Origin: Stenotrophomonas terrae
GTDB taxonomy: Bacteria; Pseudomonadota; Gammaproteobacteria; Xanthomonadales; Xanthomonadaceae
Reading direction: 5' to 3'
Assembly: GCF_001431465.1 (NCBI RefSeq)
Contig: NZ_LDJJ01000019.1
Coordinates: 1-61,194 of the forward strand
Length of the DNA: 61,194 nt
The notes beneath the pieces were generated by a model. It saw only the letters and a list, made by a program, of their open reading frames with translations. It was not told the DNA's origin and did not search any database. Both the position numbers and the translations under genes were made by a program. How positions within the stretch are numbered: the first letter of the stretch is position 1; every line of letters begins with the position of its first letter. This document shows positions 1 through 9,508 of this stretch, piece by piece.

Positions 1-39
1 GAGGGTTGGGAGGGGTGCTTCTGCTTCAAGCCTTCGTCT
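1..39. other. Window edge downstream of oleC
   Basis: This is non-coding sequence between the window edge and the oleC stop codon. oleD would be expected next on the minus strand, beyond the window, if the usual oleABCD order holds, but nothing of it is visible here. Confidence 0.5.
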
Positions 40-1683
40 TCAACCCAACTGCGCCTGCGCCCACACCGCCAGCTTCTCGCGCCCGATCTTGGCGTTGTGG
101 CGGATATCGACGGGGAACTCCGGATGCCGCAGGAACGTGCCAATCCCCGCCAACGCGGACCGCGAGGCACCCAACAACCGTAACTGCGATTCCACGGCTG
201 CAGCATCGGCACCGGGCAGCAGCTCGTAGCACAGCACCGGCACCTGCTGGCCCAACGCACCAACACCCACCAACGCAGTCCGCCGCACGCCCGCCACGGT
301 GTTGAACACCGGCTCCACCTGCTCGGTGTACAGCGGCCCGGCGGCCGTCTCGACGCGGTGGGTCTTGCGCCCACAGAACCACAACCGCCCCTCCACATCG
401 AACCAACCCACATCACCCATGCGATGCACGATGCGTTCGTTGCCATCGGCCAGTACTTCGCGGATCTTGGCCGCGGCGGTGGCCTGCGGTCGGTTGAAAT
501 AGCTGTCGGTGGTGGTCGGGCCGACCACGGTGATCTCGCCTACCTCACCGGCCGGCAACTCACGCACGCCATTCCAGTCGGCAATCGGCGCATCGGTGAT
601 GGCGATGATGCGTACTTCGTTCGGCGCGACCACGCGGCCGACGCAGGTGCCGGCACCGGCCTCGGTCGCTTCCCGCGTATCGACCAGCTCACGGCCTTCG
701 ATCACTGCCACCGGCAGGCATTCGGTTGCGCCATACGGGGTCCAGAACTGGCCCTCGGCCGGCATCAGCGAGCGGATCTTGGAGACGATCTGCGGCGGCA
801 CCGGCGCGCCGGCCGAGGTCGCGCGGGTCACCGTCGGCAATGGCTGACCATGCTCGGCCAGCACCCGCATCAGCGCCGGTGAACCAAACAGCTGGGTCAC
901 CCCGAAACGGGCAATCGCATCATGCAGCTTGCGCGGATCGGCGCTGCCGGGCCGGGTCGGGTCCATGTCCGGAATCACCGAAGTCAGCCCCAAGGCCGGG
1001 TCGAACAAGGCGAACGGCGGGAAGGTTGGCAGGTCGATGCCGCCGGGCTGCATGCCGAAGGCATTGCGCAGCAACTCCACCTGGCCGACAAAATGGCGGT
1101 GGCGATAGACCACGCCCTTGGGCACCCCGGTGGAGCCGCTGGTGAACAGGATCGCGGCCGTGTCATCCGGAGCTGTTGCAGCCAGCTGGCTACCCGCACC
1201 TGCGCCATCGGCCTCGATCCTTGCCAGCGTAGTGCCGCCCCAACCCCAACGCCGGCCTACCGTGACCGTGAGCTTGGCCGAGCGGGCCCAGCCCAGCAGC
1301 ACCCGCGCGAACTGCGCCAAGGGGATGCCGATGAAGGCCTGTGGCTGCGCCTCGTCCAGGCACTGCTTCAGCGCGCGCTTATCAATGCCCGGGTCCACCA
1401 GCACCGGCACCGCGCCGATCTTGAACAGCGCGAACATCAGCAGGAAGAACTCCGGGCCCGGCCGCACCATCACCACGGCGCGGACGCCACGGCCGATGCC
1501 ATGCGCGGCAAGGCCAGCGGCAATGGCGTCGCTGCGGGCGTCCAGCGTGCGGTAATCCAGGGTCACGTCGTAGGCGGCCATGCCATTGGCGGCCGGCTTG
1601 CCCGGGCAGCGGATGGCGATCTGGTCGGGCCGTTCACGCGCCAGCTCGGGCAGGCGCGCGGCGATATTGCAGGTTTCGTTCAT
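40..1683 (-). CDS. oleC: OleC, beta-lactone synthetase of olefin biosynthesis
   Basis: The 547-residue product is an adenylate-forming (ANL superfamily) enzyme. In the olefin pathway OleC uses ATP to close the beta-hydroxy acid made by OleA and OleD into a beta-lactone, which OleB decarboxylates to a cis-olefin. The sequence shows the phosphate-binding loop FTSGSTGVPKG, an YGATE-type motif and the GDVGWFDVEGRLWFCGRK hinge region near the C-terminus. Length fits OleC. It lies on the same strand as oleB and oleA but is separated from them by a nuclease gene and a convergent gene. The start ATG at 1683 gives the normal OleC N-terminus. A generic acyl-CoA ligase is the alternative, but the neighbourhood makes OleC very likely. 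Confidence 0.9.
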   Translation of the reverse strand: MNETCNIAARLPELARERPDQIAIRCPGKPAANGMAAYDVTLDYRTLDARSDAIAAGLAAHGIGRGVRAVVMVRPGPEFFLLMFALFKIGAVPVLVDPGIDKRALKQCLDEAQPQAFIGIPLAQFARVLLGWARSAKLTVTVGRRWGWGGTTLARIEADGAGAGSQLAATAPDDTAAILFTSGSTGVPKGVVYRHRHFVGQVELLRNAFGMQPGGIDLPTFPPFALFDPALGLTSVIPDMDPTRPGSADPRKLHDAIARFGVTQLFGSPALMRVLAEHGQPLPTVTRATSAGAPVPPQIVSKIRSLMPAEGQFWTPYGATECLPVAVIEGRELVDTREATEAGAGTCVGRVVAPNEVRIIAITDAPIADWNGVRELPAGEVGEITVVGPTTTDSYFNRPQATAAAKIREVLADGNERIVHRMGDVGWFDVEGRLWFCGRKTHRVETAAGPLYTEQVEPVFNTVAGVRRTALVGVGALGQQVPVLCYELLPGADAAAVESQLRLLGASRSALAGIGTFLRHPEFPVDIRHNAKIGREKLAVWAQAQLG

Positions 1684-1787
1684 CTTCCTATTGTCGCCAA
1701 TGCAGAAAAATCTTGCGCGCCGGCCGTCAGCGTGGAAAATTTCCCACCTTCCTTTTGTCCTATTGCTGCCGCCAAGGCCGGCATCCC

Positions 1788-2219
1788 ATGCCCCATCCCT
1801 GCCTTACCTGCGGCGCCTGCTGCACCCAATACCGCGTTGCCTTCCATTGGATGGAATCGGACGAAGTCACCGAAGGCGGCGTGCCCCACCAGCTGACCCA
1901 GCAACTGGACCCGCATCGCCTGTGCATGCAGGGCACCTATTCGGACCCGATCCGCTGCGTGGCGCTGGATTCGGAGATCGGCGTGTACTCGCGCTGCACC
2001 ATCCACCCCAACCGGCCCAGTGTGTGCCGTGAAGTGGACGCGTCCTGGGAGTACGGCAAGGCCAGCTCGCAGTGCGACCGCGCCCGCATCGCCCATGGCA
2101 TGCCGGCACTGACCCTGGCCGATTGGCGTTGGCGCGATGGCGCCGACAACGATGACGACCATCCCGACGACAACGGCAACAGCCCGGCCTCACCGCCGAA
2201 TACGCCAATCGCGGCCTAA
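1788..2219 (+). CDS. YkgJ-family cysteine cluster protein
   Basis: The 143-residue protein starts with the cysteine cluster CLTCGACCTQY and has further conserved cysteines (CVALD, CTIHPNRPSVCREV). This is the pattern of the YkgJ/UPF0153 family of putative Zn or Fe-S binding proteins of unknown function. I chose the ATG at 1788 because it puts the first cysteine cluster at the N-terminus as in the family. The longer frame from 1713 adds an unconserved stretch overlapping the oleC upstream region. The gene lies divergent from oleC and convergent with the PLD-like gene. The C-terminus is acidic and low complexity. Confidence 0.85.
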   Translation: MPHPCLTCGACCTQYRVAFHWMESDEVTEGGVPHQLTQQLDPHRLCMQGTYSDPIRCVALDSEIGVYSRCTIHPNRPSVCREVDASWEYGKASSQCDRARIAHGMPALTLADWRWRDGADNDDDHPDDNGNSPASPPNTPIAA

Positions 2220-2227
2220 GCCACTCG

Positions 2228-2256
2228 CCTGCCTGGCTTGTTCCCGCGCAGGCAGG
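2228..2256. terminator. Possible hairpin between convergent genes
   Basis: The 8-base inverted repeat CCTGCCTG / CAGGCAGG (2228-2235 and 2249-2256) lies just after the YkgJ stop and before the end of the convergent PLD gene. There is no clear T-run, so a role as terminator is only suggested by position. Confidence 0.35.
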
Positions 2257-2275
2257 AACAGCCGGCAGCGCTGCC

Positions 2276-2965
2276 TCAAAGCGCCTTGTAACGCCCCCAC
2301 AGCAGCTCGAACTGCTGGGCGAAGCTGCGCACCAGGTTGCGGTCATTGCTGACCACCAGATTCTCATCGTTGTGCTCGGTCGCGGTGCGGGTCCAGTTGA
2401 AGCTGCCATTGGCCAGCAGCTTGCCGTCGAACAGCGCGAACTTGTGGTGCATGTGGTATTCGCTATGGTCCACGCGCACCGGAATATCCGCATCGTGCAG
2501 GCGGCGGACGTCGTTGCCGTCGTCGTAGACCTTGTCGTTGTCGCTGATGATGCGCACCACCACGCCGCGTTTGTGCGCGTCCAGAATGACGCTGCTGAGG
2601 CGGTCATCGGAAATGGTGAACACACAGATATCCATCGTCTTTTTGGCCCCTGCACAGAGGGCGCGCAGGCGCTGCATGCAGGCATCGCCGGGCGAGAAAT
2701 AAGTGCTGGTGAGGGTCTCGACCGGGCCGGCATTGGCGTCCAGGGTGCGCACCACCTGCTCAACCCACTTCAGCATTGGCAGCGCTTCGGCGGGATCGGC
2801 ACCGATCTGTTCGCGGGCGATGTCGAAGGCACGGTTGCGCAGGAAGCGCAGGCGATCGGGCGGAAGTTCCTCGCCCAGTTCGCGTAGCGCCGAGCGTTCC
2901 TCGTTGCTCAGAACAAGATCCTGCGCACTGTCACGCAGCTGACGGTCCAGACTGTCGAAATCCAT
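2276..2965 (-). CDS. Phospholipase D-like domain protein (Nuc/mitoPLD type)
   Basis: The 229-residue protein carries one HKD motif (H174, K175, D180 in HHKFALFD) followed by GSFNWT, the signature of single-motif PLD enzymes such as bacterial Nuc, which act as dimers. Residues 1-80 form a charged helical extension not usual in Nuc. There is no signal peptide, so it is probably cytoplasmic, unlike classical Nuc. The substrate could be nucleic acid or cardiolipin; the sequence does not decide. It sits inside the ole region, between oleB and oleC and on the same strand, so it may be co-transcribed. A link to olefin synthesis is unproven. Confidence 0.85.
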   Translation of the reverse strand: MDFDSLDRQLRDSAQDLVLSNEERSALRELGEELPPDRLRFLRNRAFDIAREQIGADPAEALPMLKWVEQVVRTLDANAGPVETLTSTYFSPGDACMQRLRALCAGAKKTMDICVFTISDDRLSSVILDAHKRGVVVRIISDNDKVYDDGNDVRRLHDADIPVRVDHSEYHMHHKFALFDGKLLANGSFNWTRTATEHNDENLVVSNDRNLVRSFAQQFELLWGRYKAL

Positions 2966-3442
2966 CCTTCACTCCCTGTGCAAAGAAGCACAGAGCTTCG
3001 CATACCCAAGTGTGTGTGGGAGCGGCGTAAGCCGCGAGGCTGGTGGAATGGGAGAGGCCACAAGAGCTTACCCCTCCCCAGCCCGTCCGGCCCGAAGGCA
3101 CAGCCTTCGGTCGTTCATCAGGCCGCGCGCCAGTGGCGCGCAAACTGGCCTTCTTCACCCCCTCCGCCTTCGGCAAGGGGAGGGAGCGTAGTGCCGAGCC
3201 ATGCTCGGCAGGAGCCTCACCGGTAGAGCCTCTGCCGAGCATGGCTCGGCACTACAGGGCATGGTCTTGTAGGAGCGGCGTAAGCCGCGAGGCTGGTGAT
3301 GCTTCAGACGGCGAGAAGAACAATCGCACACGTTGTGCGAAGCGCCGGAAATTGGCCTGCTGAATCCAGAGGTGGCCACCGCTGATGTGCCCCTTGCTTC
3401 GCGGCTGACGCCGCTCCTACAAAGGCTCTCAAGGCCCCCGTC
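2966..3442. repeat. REP-element region between the PLD gene and oleB
   Basis: This gap of about 480 bases has no gene. It holds REP elements at about 3016-3040 and 3269-3293 (GGAGCGGCGTAAGCCGCGAGGC), an inverted copy at 3395-3420, and two palindromes of the TGCCGAGCATGGCTCGGCA type at 3192-3210 and 3233-3251. CCTCCCC/GGGAGGG stretches lie between them. Open frames across this stretch are repeat artefacts. Confidence 0.85.
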
Positions 3443-4336
3443 TCAGCCCAGCGGGTTGCGCTCCAGGAAGGCGCGCACTGCCGGCACGATGACCTCGTGC
3501 TTGTCTTCCAGCACATAGTGGTTGGCGTCTTCAAACTCGGTCACTTCAGCCTGCGGCAATGCCTTCTTGAAGCCAGCCAGGAAGTGATGGTCGAAGCAGA
3601 AGTCACGCAGGCCCCAGGCGATATACACCGGGCGATCAGCAAACGACGGCAGCGCCGCCGCCGCACGCTCCAGCAACGACCAGGCCTTGTCGGCCGGCGA
3701 CAGCGGAATGTCCTGCATGAAGCGGATGGTGGAGATGCGGTTGTCCCAGTTGTTGTACGGGGACACATACGCACGCCGCACATCGGCCGGCATGCGCCGG
3801 CTCACGCCCAGCCATGAGGCACCGGCGGAGAAGGCATTGAAGGTGCGGATGAACCACTCGCCCGGCTTCCAGTGCCGGCCCATGGCGATCTGCCACGGCA
3901 TCGGTTTTTCCGGCGGCAGGGGGAACGAGGCGGTATTGGTGATGACCAGACGCTTGACCTGCTCATGGTGCGACAAGGCCCAGCCGAAGCCGATCATGCC
4001 GCCCCAATCGTGCACCGCCAGCGTCACCGGGCCGGTGATGCCCAGGTGCTTGAGCAGCGCATCCAGATCGTCCACGCGCGACTGCAGCGTGTACTCGTAG
4101 CGGCTGTCGTCAGGCTTGTCGGACAGGCCCATGCCGATGTGATCGGGCACGATGCAGCGGTATTTGTCGCTGAGGCCGTTGACCAGGTGCCGCCACAGAT
4201 AGCTCCACGAAGGATTGCCGTGCAGCATCACCACCACTTCGCCATCGCGCGGGCCTTCATCGATGTAGTTCATCGACAAACCCGGACGCACTTCGAAACG
4301 GTGGGTCTTGCTGGGGTAACCGGGGAGTTTGTTCAT
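3443..4336 (-). CDS. oleB: OleB, beta-lactone decarboxylase (alpha/beta hydrolase)
   Basis: The 297-residue alpha/beta hydrolase is of the haloalkane-dehalogenase-like type. In this pathway OleB converts the beta-lactone from OleC into a cis-olefin and CO2. The HGNPSWSYLWRH oxyanion region, the VHDWGGMIGFGWAL nucleophile elbow with an aspartate nucleophile, and the late NHYVLED histidine are present. I place the start at 4336 (MNKLPGYPSKT). The frame stays open upstream to 4513, but that extension is translated REP sequence. It shares strand and context with oleA about 200 bases upstream. Confidence 0.9.
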   Translation of the reverse strand: MNKLPGYPSKTHRFEVRPGLSMNYIDEGPRDGEVVVMLHGNPSWSYLWRHLVNGLSDKYRCIVPDHIGMGLSDKPDDSRYEYTLQSRVDDLDALLKHLGITGPVTLAVHDWGGMIGFGWALSHHEQVKRLVITNTASFPLPPEKPMPWQIAMGRHWKPGEWFIRTFNAFSAGASWLGVSRRMPADVRRAYVSPYNNWDNRISTIRFMQDIPLSPADKAWSLLERAAAALPSFADRPVYIAWGLRDFCFDHHFLAGFKKALPQAEVTEFEDANHYVLEDKHEVIVPAVRAFLERNPLG

Positions 4337-4356
4337 CGGGTTGCACCTGCGGCTGC

Positions 4357-4510
4357 TAAGCCCCTCTCCCGTCGGGAGAGGGGTTGGGGAGAGGGTTGGC
4401 CGGAGTGGAGGTGCTTGAACAAGCGCTCCAACCCCAGGCACATGCGTGCTGCGCACGCGCTCCCTCTTCCGCCCTTTGGGCACCTTCTCCCACAAGGGGA
4501 GAAGGAAAAA
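4357..4510. repeat. REP-like palindromes between oleB and oleA
   Basis: CCCCTCTCCCGTCGGGAGAGGGG-type inverted repeats are at about 4361-4383, and a second hairpin-forming stretch (CCTTCTCCC...GGGGAGAAGG) is near 4480-4505. They lie between the oleA stop and the oleB start. Confidence 0.75.
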
Positions 4511-4544
4511 CATGCGATCCCGCAGTTCGCGGCAAGGCCGGAAC

Positions 4545-5561
4545 TTACCAGACCACCTCGGCCATCGTGCAGTTCAGGCCCGAGCCAATGCCCATCAGCG
4601 CGACGCGGTCGCCCTTCTTGAGCTTGCCCAGCTGACGCAGCTTGCTCAGCACGATCGGTACCGAGGCCGGGCCGATGTTGCCGTGCTCGCCGAAGATGGT
4701 CATCACCTTCTTCGGGTCGATGCCGAAGGCCTTGATGAAGGCATTGGTATGCGGCTGGCTGACCTGATGGATCACGAACTGGTCGATCTCGTCCACCGCC
4801 CAGCCCAGCGCGACGCGCGTGGCTTCAAAGGTCTTGGTGGCCAGCTTGATGCCTTCGATCAGCAGCATGCGGGTATCGGTGACCATGCGGTCCAGGTTGC
4901 CCACGCACAGTTTGTTCCACTGGTTGGCCGCACGGGTCACACCGCCGCGATAACGCGGGGCGTCCGGCACCAGCTCCGAGCGCGCCATCACCATCGCTGC
5001 CGCACCGGAACCGGTGGTCAGCGCGGCAACTTCGTCGCGCATCTGCTGGGCGGTGATGTCAGGGGACATCATGCGTTCCAGGGTCTTTTCATAGACCAGG
5101 TTGGAGGTTTCGCCATCGACGATCAGGGCGTAATCGATGTCGCCGCGCTCCAACATGAGCGCCGCCATGTCCATGCCATTGATGAAGGCAAGGCAGGCGT
5201 TGGCGATGTCGAAGGTGACGCACTCTTCGCCGATGCCCAGGTTGCCGGACACGATCGAAGCAGTGGAAGGCTCCAGGTAATCACGGCTGACGGAGGTATT
5301 GACCAGCAGGCCCACCATGTCGGCGGTGATGCCGGCATCTTCCAGCGCCTTGCGGCCAGCCAGCGTGGCGACGTCCGAGGCCTGCGTACCCTGGTCCCAA
5401 AGACGGCGCGCATGGATGCCGGCGATATCGCCAAGCACGTCGGCACGAATGCCCAGGCGTTCCAGCGTGGGCTGGAGCCGCTCGTTGATTTCCTTTGAGG
5501 TCAGCGTATGCGGCGCATCAATATGCGCCAGTCCCGCGATCGAGACATTTTGAAAAGGCAT
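4545..5561 (-). CDS. oleA: OleA, thiolase-fold acyl-CoA condensing enzyme
   Basis: The 338-residue protein belongs to the FabH/KAS III-like thiolase superfamily. OleA joins two fatty acyl-CoAs head to head to a beta-keto acid, the first step of long-chain olefin synthesis. The catalytic cysteine is C123 in FDIANACLAF. The His of VIHQVSQPH and the Asn of GNIGPASVP complete the usual triad. The product is about 20 residues shorter at the N-terminus than some annotated OleA proteins. The gene is the first of the minus-strand ole group. FabH-like annotation is the usual alternative but the ole neighbours decide. Confidence 0.92.
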   Translation of the reverse strand: MPFQNVSIAGLAHIDAPHTLTSKEINERLQPTLERLGIRADVLGDIAGIHARRLWDQGTQASDVATLAGRKALEDAGITADMVGLLVNTSVSRDYLEPSTASIVSGNLGIGEECVTFDIANACLAFINGMDMAALMLERGDIDYALIVDGETSNLVYEKTLERMMSPDITAQQMRDEVAALTTGSGAAAMVMARSELVPDAPRYRGGVTRAANQWNKLCVGNLDRMVTDTRMLLIEGIKLATKTFEATRVALGWAVDEIDQFVIHQVSQPHTNAFIKAFGIDPKKVMTIFGEHGNIGPASVPIVLSKLRQLGKLKKGDRVALMGIGSGLNCTMAEVVW

Positions 5562-5683
5562 CAGAAAGCGCCAAGACTCAGGCGAAGGGGTCGCTATTCT
5601 AGCCCCTGCGCCTTTTTACCGCATCTTTACAAATCGGCGGCCCGGCGTATGGAGTCGCCGGGACCGTAAGAAGGCCTGAAACC

Positions 5684-6001
5684 TCAGCGTGGCGGGCACT
5701 GGAAGGCGGCAAAGCGCTGGCTGCCATCGGCCGGCTGGCCTGCGGCCTGTATGGCATTGGCACCGGCACTGGGGGCCTCGTTGCGGGCCAGGGTTTCCAG
5801 TTCTTCCTGCACGCGCAGCGGGTTGCGGTTGTAGAAACCGACCTTGCTCTTCACCGACACCACGATTTCGCCCTTGGTCACGCAGCCCGGGGCTACCGGA
5901 CCGGCGGGCAGAACACGTACGGCCTTGCCGCTGGACTCAATCGGCACCCAGGTGCAGGCAGCGGTGCTGGCGATCAGGGCGGACAAAAGCAGGACGCGCA
6001 T
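5684..6001 (-). CDS. DUF4156-type outer-membrane lipoprotein
   Basis: This is a 105-residue protein with a short signal peptide and a lipobox (IASTAAC, Cys16), so it should be a lipoprotein. The mature part contains CVTKGEIVVSVKSKVGF and a C-terminal SQRFAAFQC segment, which resembles the DUF4156 (YjeI-like) family. Function is unknown. It stands alone upstream of the ole genes, on the same strand. Confidence 0.75.
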   Translation of the reverse strand: MRVLLLSALIASTAACTWVPIESSGKAVRVLPAGPVAPGCVTKGEIVVSVKSKVGFYNRNPLRVQEELETLARNEAPSAGANAIQAAGQPADGSQRFAAFQCPPR

Positions 6002-6121
6002 GGACTATTCCTTGTGAAGATCAGCACGGATTGTGCCGGGAATGGATGAACAGGTGGTGATCCCAAGGTTTGGGATGGGCACAAACGGTGGCGGCGGGCC
6101 GTGTTTGGCGGGGGATTTGGC

Positions 6122-6290
6122 AGCGAAAAGCTCACCCCTCCCCAACCCTCCCCTTCGCTACGCGAAAGGGAGGGGGCGAAAACTGTAGTGCCGAGCCATG
6201 CTCGGCATGGGGCTTTACCAGCGAACGGCTGCCCTCACCCCAACCCCTCTCCCGCAGGCGGGAGAGGGGCTAACGCACACGGCGGCTTTC
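6122..6290. repeat. REP-like repeats downstream of the M16 peptidase gene
   Basis: The CCCCTCCCCAACCCTCCCC... element, one TGCCGAGCCATGCTCGGCA palindrome (about 6192-6210) and a CCCCTCTCCC...GGGAGAGGGG hairpin lie just downstream of the peptidase stop codon. No gene is supported here. Confidence 0.75.
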
Positions 6291-6300
6291 GCCCTACCTC

Positions 6301-9156
6301 TTACTTCTTCTCCACCGGCTTGCCGTCGGCGTCGATCACGGTCACTTCGCCCAGCTTCAGCGCGCGCACCGGGGCTTCGGTCTGCTTCAGGTCGCCTACC
6401 ACTACCCAGGTCAGCTTGGACGGATCCAGGGTCTTGGCCGCTTCGGCTACCTGCGCCGGGGTCATCGCTTCGATCTCGGCCTTGCGCTTGAACACGTAGT
6501 CGTCCGGACGGCCATAACGCACGATGCCGCCGATGGTGCTCATCACCGCCGATGCGGTCTCGTAGGCACCGGGCAGGCTCAGCGTCTGGATGTTGCGGAT
6601 GCGGCTGACTTCGGCATCGGTGGGCGGGCGCTGGCCGCTGGCGAACTGGCTGATCTCGGCGTTCATTTCCTTCATCGCCTCACCGGTCTTGTCGATCTGC
6701 ACCGGTGCAACCGCCATCCACGGGCGCTGGCCCAGGGCATTGGAGGCCGACGAACGCGCGCCGTAGGACCAATGCTTGTCCTCACGCAGGTTCATGTTCA
6801 GGCGCGAGGTGAAGTCACCACCCAGCACGCCATTGGCGATGTCGAAACGGGTGGTGCCCGGGTCCATCGTCGACGGCGCTACTTCACCGGCGAACAGGTT
6901 GGCCTGCACCGCGCCCGGCTGGTCGATCAGGAACACGCGTGCGGTCTGCGGACGGTCCACATTGTTCGGGGCCTGCACCTTGGGTGCGGCGCCCTCGCCC
7001 TTCCAGTCACCGAAGCTGCGTTCCAGCAGCGGCACGATGTCCTTCAAGGTGGTGTCGCCGACCACGATCAGGGTGGCGCCTTCCGGACGCAGCCACTGCT
7101 TGTGGAAGGAGGTCAGGTCTTCGCGGGTCAGCGACTGGATCGCCGCTTCGTTGCCGCTGCCGGTGAACGGAATCGCATACGGGTGGCCAGCGCCGTACAG
7201 CAGCGGCGGCAGCACGCGCATCGCCACTGCATTGGGCTGGGCCTTTTCCTGCTGGATGCCGGCAATCCAGGTGGCCTTGATGCGGTCGATCTCGTTCTGG
7301 TCGAAGCGCGGCGCGCGCACCACGTCGGCATACAGTGCCAGCGACGGTGCCAGGTTCTCCTTCAGTGCCGACAGATACACGCTGGAACCATCCAGCGAAG
7401 CGCCGGCATTGACGCTGGCACCCAGGCGTTCAACCGCATCGGCGAACGCCAGCGAGCCGAGCTGGCCAGCGCCTTCGTCCAGCATGCCCATGGTGAAGTT
7501 GGCGGTGCCCGGCTTGCGGCCCTGGTCGGCGGTGAAGCCACCCGGGAATTCATAGCTGAACTGCACCACCGGAATATCGTGGCGCTCGGCCAGCACCACC
7601 TTGGTGCCGTTCTTCAACGTGGCGCGCTGCAGCTGCGGGAACTTCAGCTCCGGGAAGCTGGTGGTCTTGGGCACGCCGGCGCTGCGGTCCACCTGGCTTG
7701 GCAGCGTGGTGTACTTGGGGTCCACGGCCGGCACGTTGAACGGTGCCGGCTTGACCGAGGGCAGCTCGGCCAGGGCAACACGCTCGCCCGGCTCGACCAC
7801 GATGGTGTGGTCGCCCACGCCCAACCACTTGGCACCGGCCGCCTTTACATCAGCCGCGGTGGCAACATCCACATTGGCCAGCGAGGTGCGGAAGCAACCC
7901 GGGTTGCCTTCATAGACGGCGCACTGGGCCAGCGCGTCGGCCTTGCCGCCGAAACCGCCGATGCGTTCGATGCCGCGCACGAAGCCGGCACGCGACTGCA
8001 CCTTGGCACGTTCGAGTTCATCGGCGGTCGGGCCTTCGGCGATCAGGCGCTTGAGCTCTTCGTCGATGGCCTTCTCAACCCTGGCCGGATCAACGCCCTG
8101 CTTGACCGTGGCGATGATCAGGAAGTTTGAACCCAGCTGCGAGGCATCGGTCATCGCGCTGATGTTGTCCACCAGCTTGTCGTTGTGCAGCAGGCGCTGG
8201 TCCAGACGCGAGGACTTGGCGCCGCCCAGCACGTAGGAGAACAGGTCGAGCTGATCGATATCGGTGGTGCCTACCTGGGCAACGTTCCAGGCGCGGTAGA
8301 TGCGCGCCTGCGGCACCTTGTCGCTCATTACTTCGCGGGTGCTGGCTGCGCGCTGGCCAACGTTCACTGCCGGCTGCGCCATGCTCGGGCCGGCCGGGAT
8401 ATCACCGAAGTACCTGGCGGCCTTTTCCTTGGCGGTAGCCAGGTCGATATCACCGGCCAGCACCAGCACTGCATTGTTCGGGCCGTACCAGGTGTGGAAC
8501 CAGGTCTTGACGTCATCCAGCGAGGCGGCGTTGAGATCGTTCATCGAGCCGATCACGCCGTGATGGTAGGGGTGGCCGGCCGGATACATCGCGCGGGTCA
8601 GTTTGTCCCAGACCTGACCGTAGGGCTGGTTCTCGCCCTGGCGCTTTTCGTTCTGCACCACGCCGCGCTGCTCATCCAATGCCGCCTGGTCGATGGCGCC
8701 CACCAGGTGGCCCATGCGGTCCGATTCCATCCACAGCGCCATGTCCAGCGCGGTGGTCGGCACGTTCTGGAAGTAATTGGTGCGGTCGGTATTGGTGGTG
8801 CCGTTCTGGTCGGTGGCACCGACCTGCTTGAAGGGTTCGAAGAATTCGCCGCTGTGGTTTTCGCTGCGCTGGAACATCAGGTGTTCAAACAGATGCGCGA
8901 AGCCGGTGCGCCCGGCCGGTTCGTCCTTGGCACCGACGTGGTACCAGATGTTCACCGCCACGATCGGCGCCTTGCGGTCGGTGTGCACCACCACGCGCAG
9001 GCCGTTGGGCAGGGTGAACTCTTCATACGGGATGTCTACCGACGCAGCGGCGGCAGCCGGCTTGGCCTCCGCAACCAGCGGGACGCCGACGAATCCGCCG
9101 AGGGCGGCACTCAGGGCCAGGGTCAACAAGGCGGTACGGGGCATAGCTGCGTTCAT
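6301..9156 (-). CDS. M16-family zinc metallopeptidase, two-module, exported
   Basis: The 951-residue protein has a signal peptide (MPRTALLTLALSAALGGF...) and two M16 modules. The first module has the inverted zinc motif HxxEH at residues 88-92 (HLFEH) with the downstream NEKRQG glutamate. The second module, beginning around residue 500, lacks the motif and is presumably structural, as in other long M16 proteins. It probably degrades peptides in the periplasm. I chose the start at 9156, where the signal peptide begins. The frame is open to 9333, but that extension is not signal-like. The gene is monocistronic, divergent from the VRP-repeat gene. Confidence 0.9.
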   Translation of the reverse strand: MNAAMPRTALLTLALSAALGGFVGVPLVAEAKPAAAAASVDIPYEEFTLPNGLRVVVHTDRKAPIVAVNIWYHVGAKDEPAGRTGFAHLFEHLMFQRSENHSGEFFEPFKQVGATDQNGTTNTDRTNYFQNVPTTALDMALWMESDRMGHLVGAIDQAALDEQRGVVQNEKRQGENQPYGQVWDKLTRAMYPAGHPYHHGVIGSMNDLNAASLDDVKTWFHTWYGPNNAVLVLAGDIDLATAKEKAARYFGDIPAGPSMAQPAVNVGQRAASTREVMSDKVPQARIYRAWNVAQVGTTDIDQLDLFSYVLGGAKSSRLDQRLLHNDKLVDNISAMTDASQLGSNFLIIATVKQGVDPARVEKAIDEELKRLIAEGPTADELERAKVQSRAGFVRGIERIGGFGGKADALAQCAVYEGNPGCFRTSLANVDVATAADVKAAGAKWLGVGDHTIVVEPGERVALAELPSVKPAPFNVPAVDPKYTTLPSQVDRSAGVPKTTSFPELKFPQLQRATLKNGTKVVLAERHDIPVVQFSYEFPGGFTADQGRKPGTANFTMGMLDEGAGQLGSLAFADAVERLGASVNAGASLDGSSVYLSALKENLAPSLALYADVVRAPRFDQNEIDRIKATWIAGIQQEKAQPNAVAMRVLPPLLYGAGHPYAIPFTGSGNEAAIQSLTREDLTSFHKQWLRPEGATLIVVGDTTLKDIVPLLERSFGDWKGEGAAPKVQAPNNVDRPQTARVFLIDQPGAVQANLFAGEVAPSTMDPGTTRFDIANGVLGGDFTSRLNMNLREDKHWSYGARSSASNALGQRPWMAVAPVQIDKTGEAMKEMNAEISQFASGQRPPTDAEVSRIRNIQTLSLPGAYETASAVMSTIGGIVRYGRPDDYVFKRKAEIEAMTPAQVAEAAKTLDPSKLTWVVVGDLKQTEAPVRALKLGEVTVIDADGKPVEKK

Positions 9157-9508
9157 TCCATTTCCCTTGGGTATGAAGGTGAACGCTGATCCTAACCGGG
9201 CGCCGTCACAACGGCATACGCCATGCGTCATGGGTAGCGAAGTGACCGCCACAGCGTCCGTCCGGTCACTGCCTGGGCGGCAGGTGTCCGGACAGCGGAC
9301 ACTTTCCAAAAACAACAAACCCTTATTTATCAATCAGATGCGATTGGCACGCATCCTGCTGCCTATTACTCGCAGCAAGATCCACTCAGACGATAAATGA
9401 CTGAAAGCTGAACAAACAAAGAAAAATCGAAAAAGTTCTTGCAGTTCGAAGTTCACTGTACTACCTTACTACCACACCACTGCCCACACACACCAAACAG
9501 GTCCCGCC
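9157..9508. promoter_or_regulatory. Divergent AT-rich promoter region
   Basis: These 352 bases between the M16 peptidase and the divergent small secreted protein gene contain a clearly AT-rich stretch (about 9305-9450). This probably holds the promoters for both genes. A TTGCAG hexamer at 9439-9444 followed after 17 bases by TACCTT could be a -35/-10 pair for the plus-strand gene, but this is weak. No REP element or gene was seen. Confidence 0.45.

Noticed and set aside
4337..4513. N-terminal extension of OleB
   Set aside because: It translates a REP palindrome and has no similarity to the hydrolase family.
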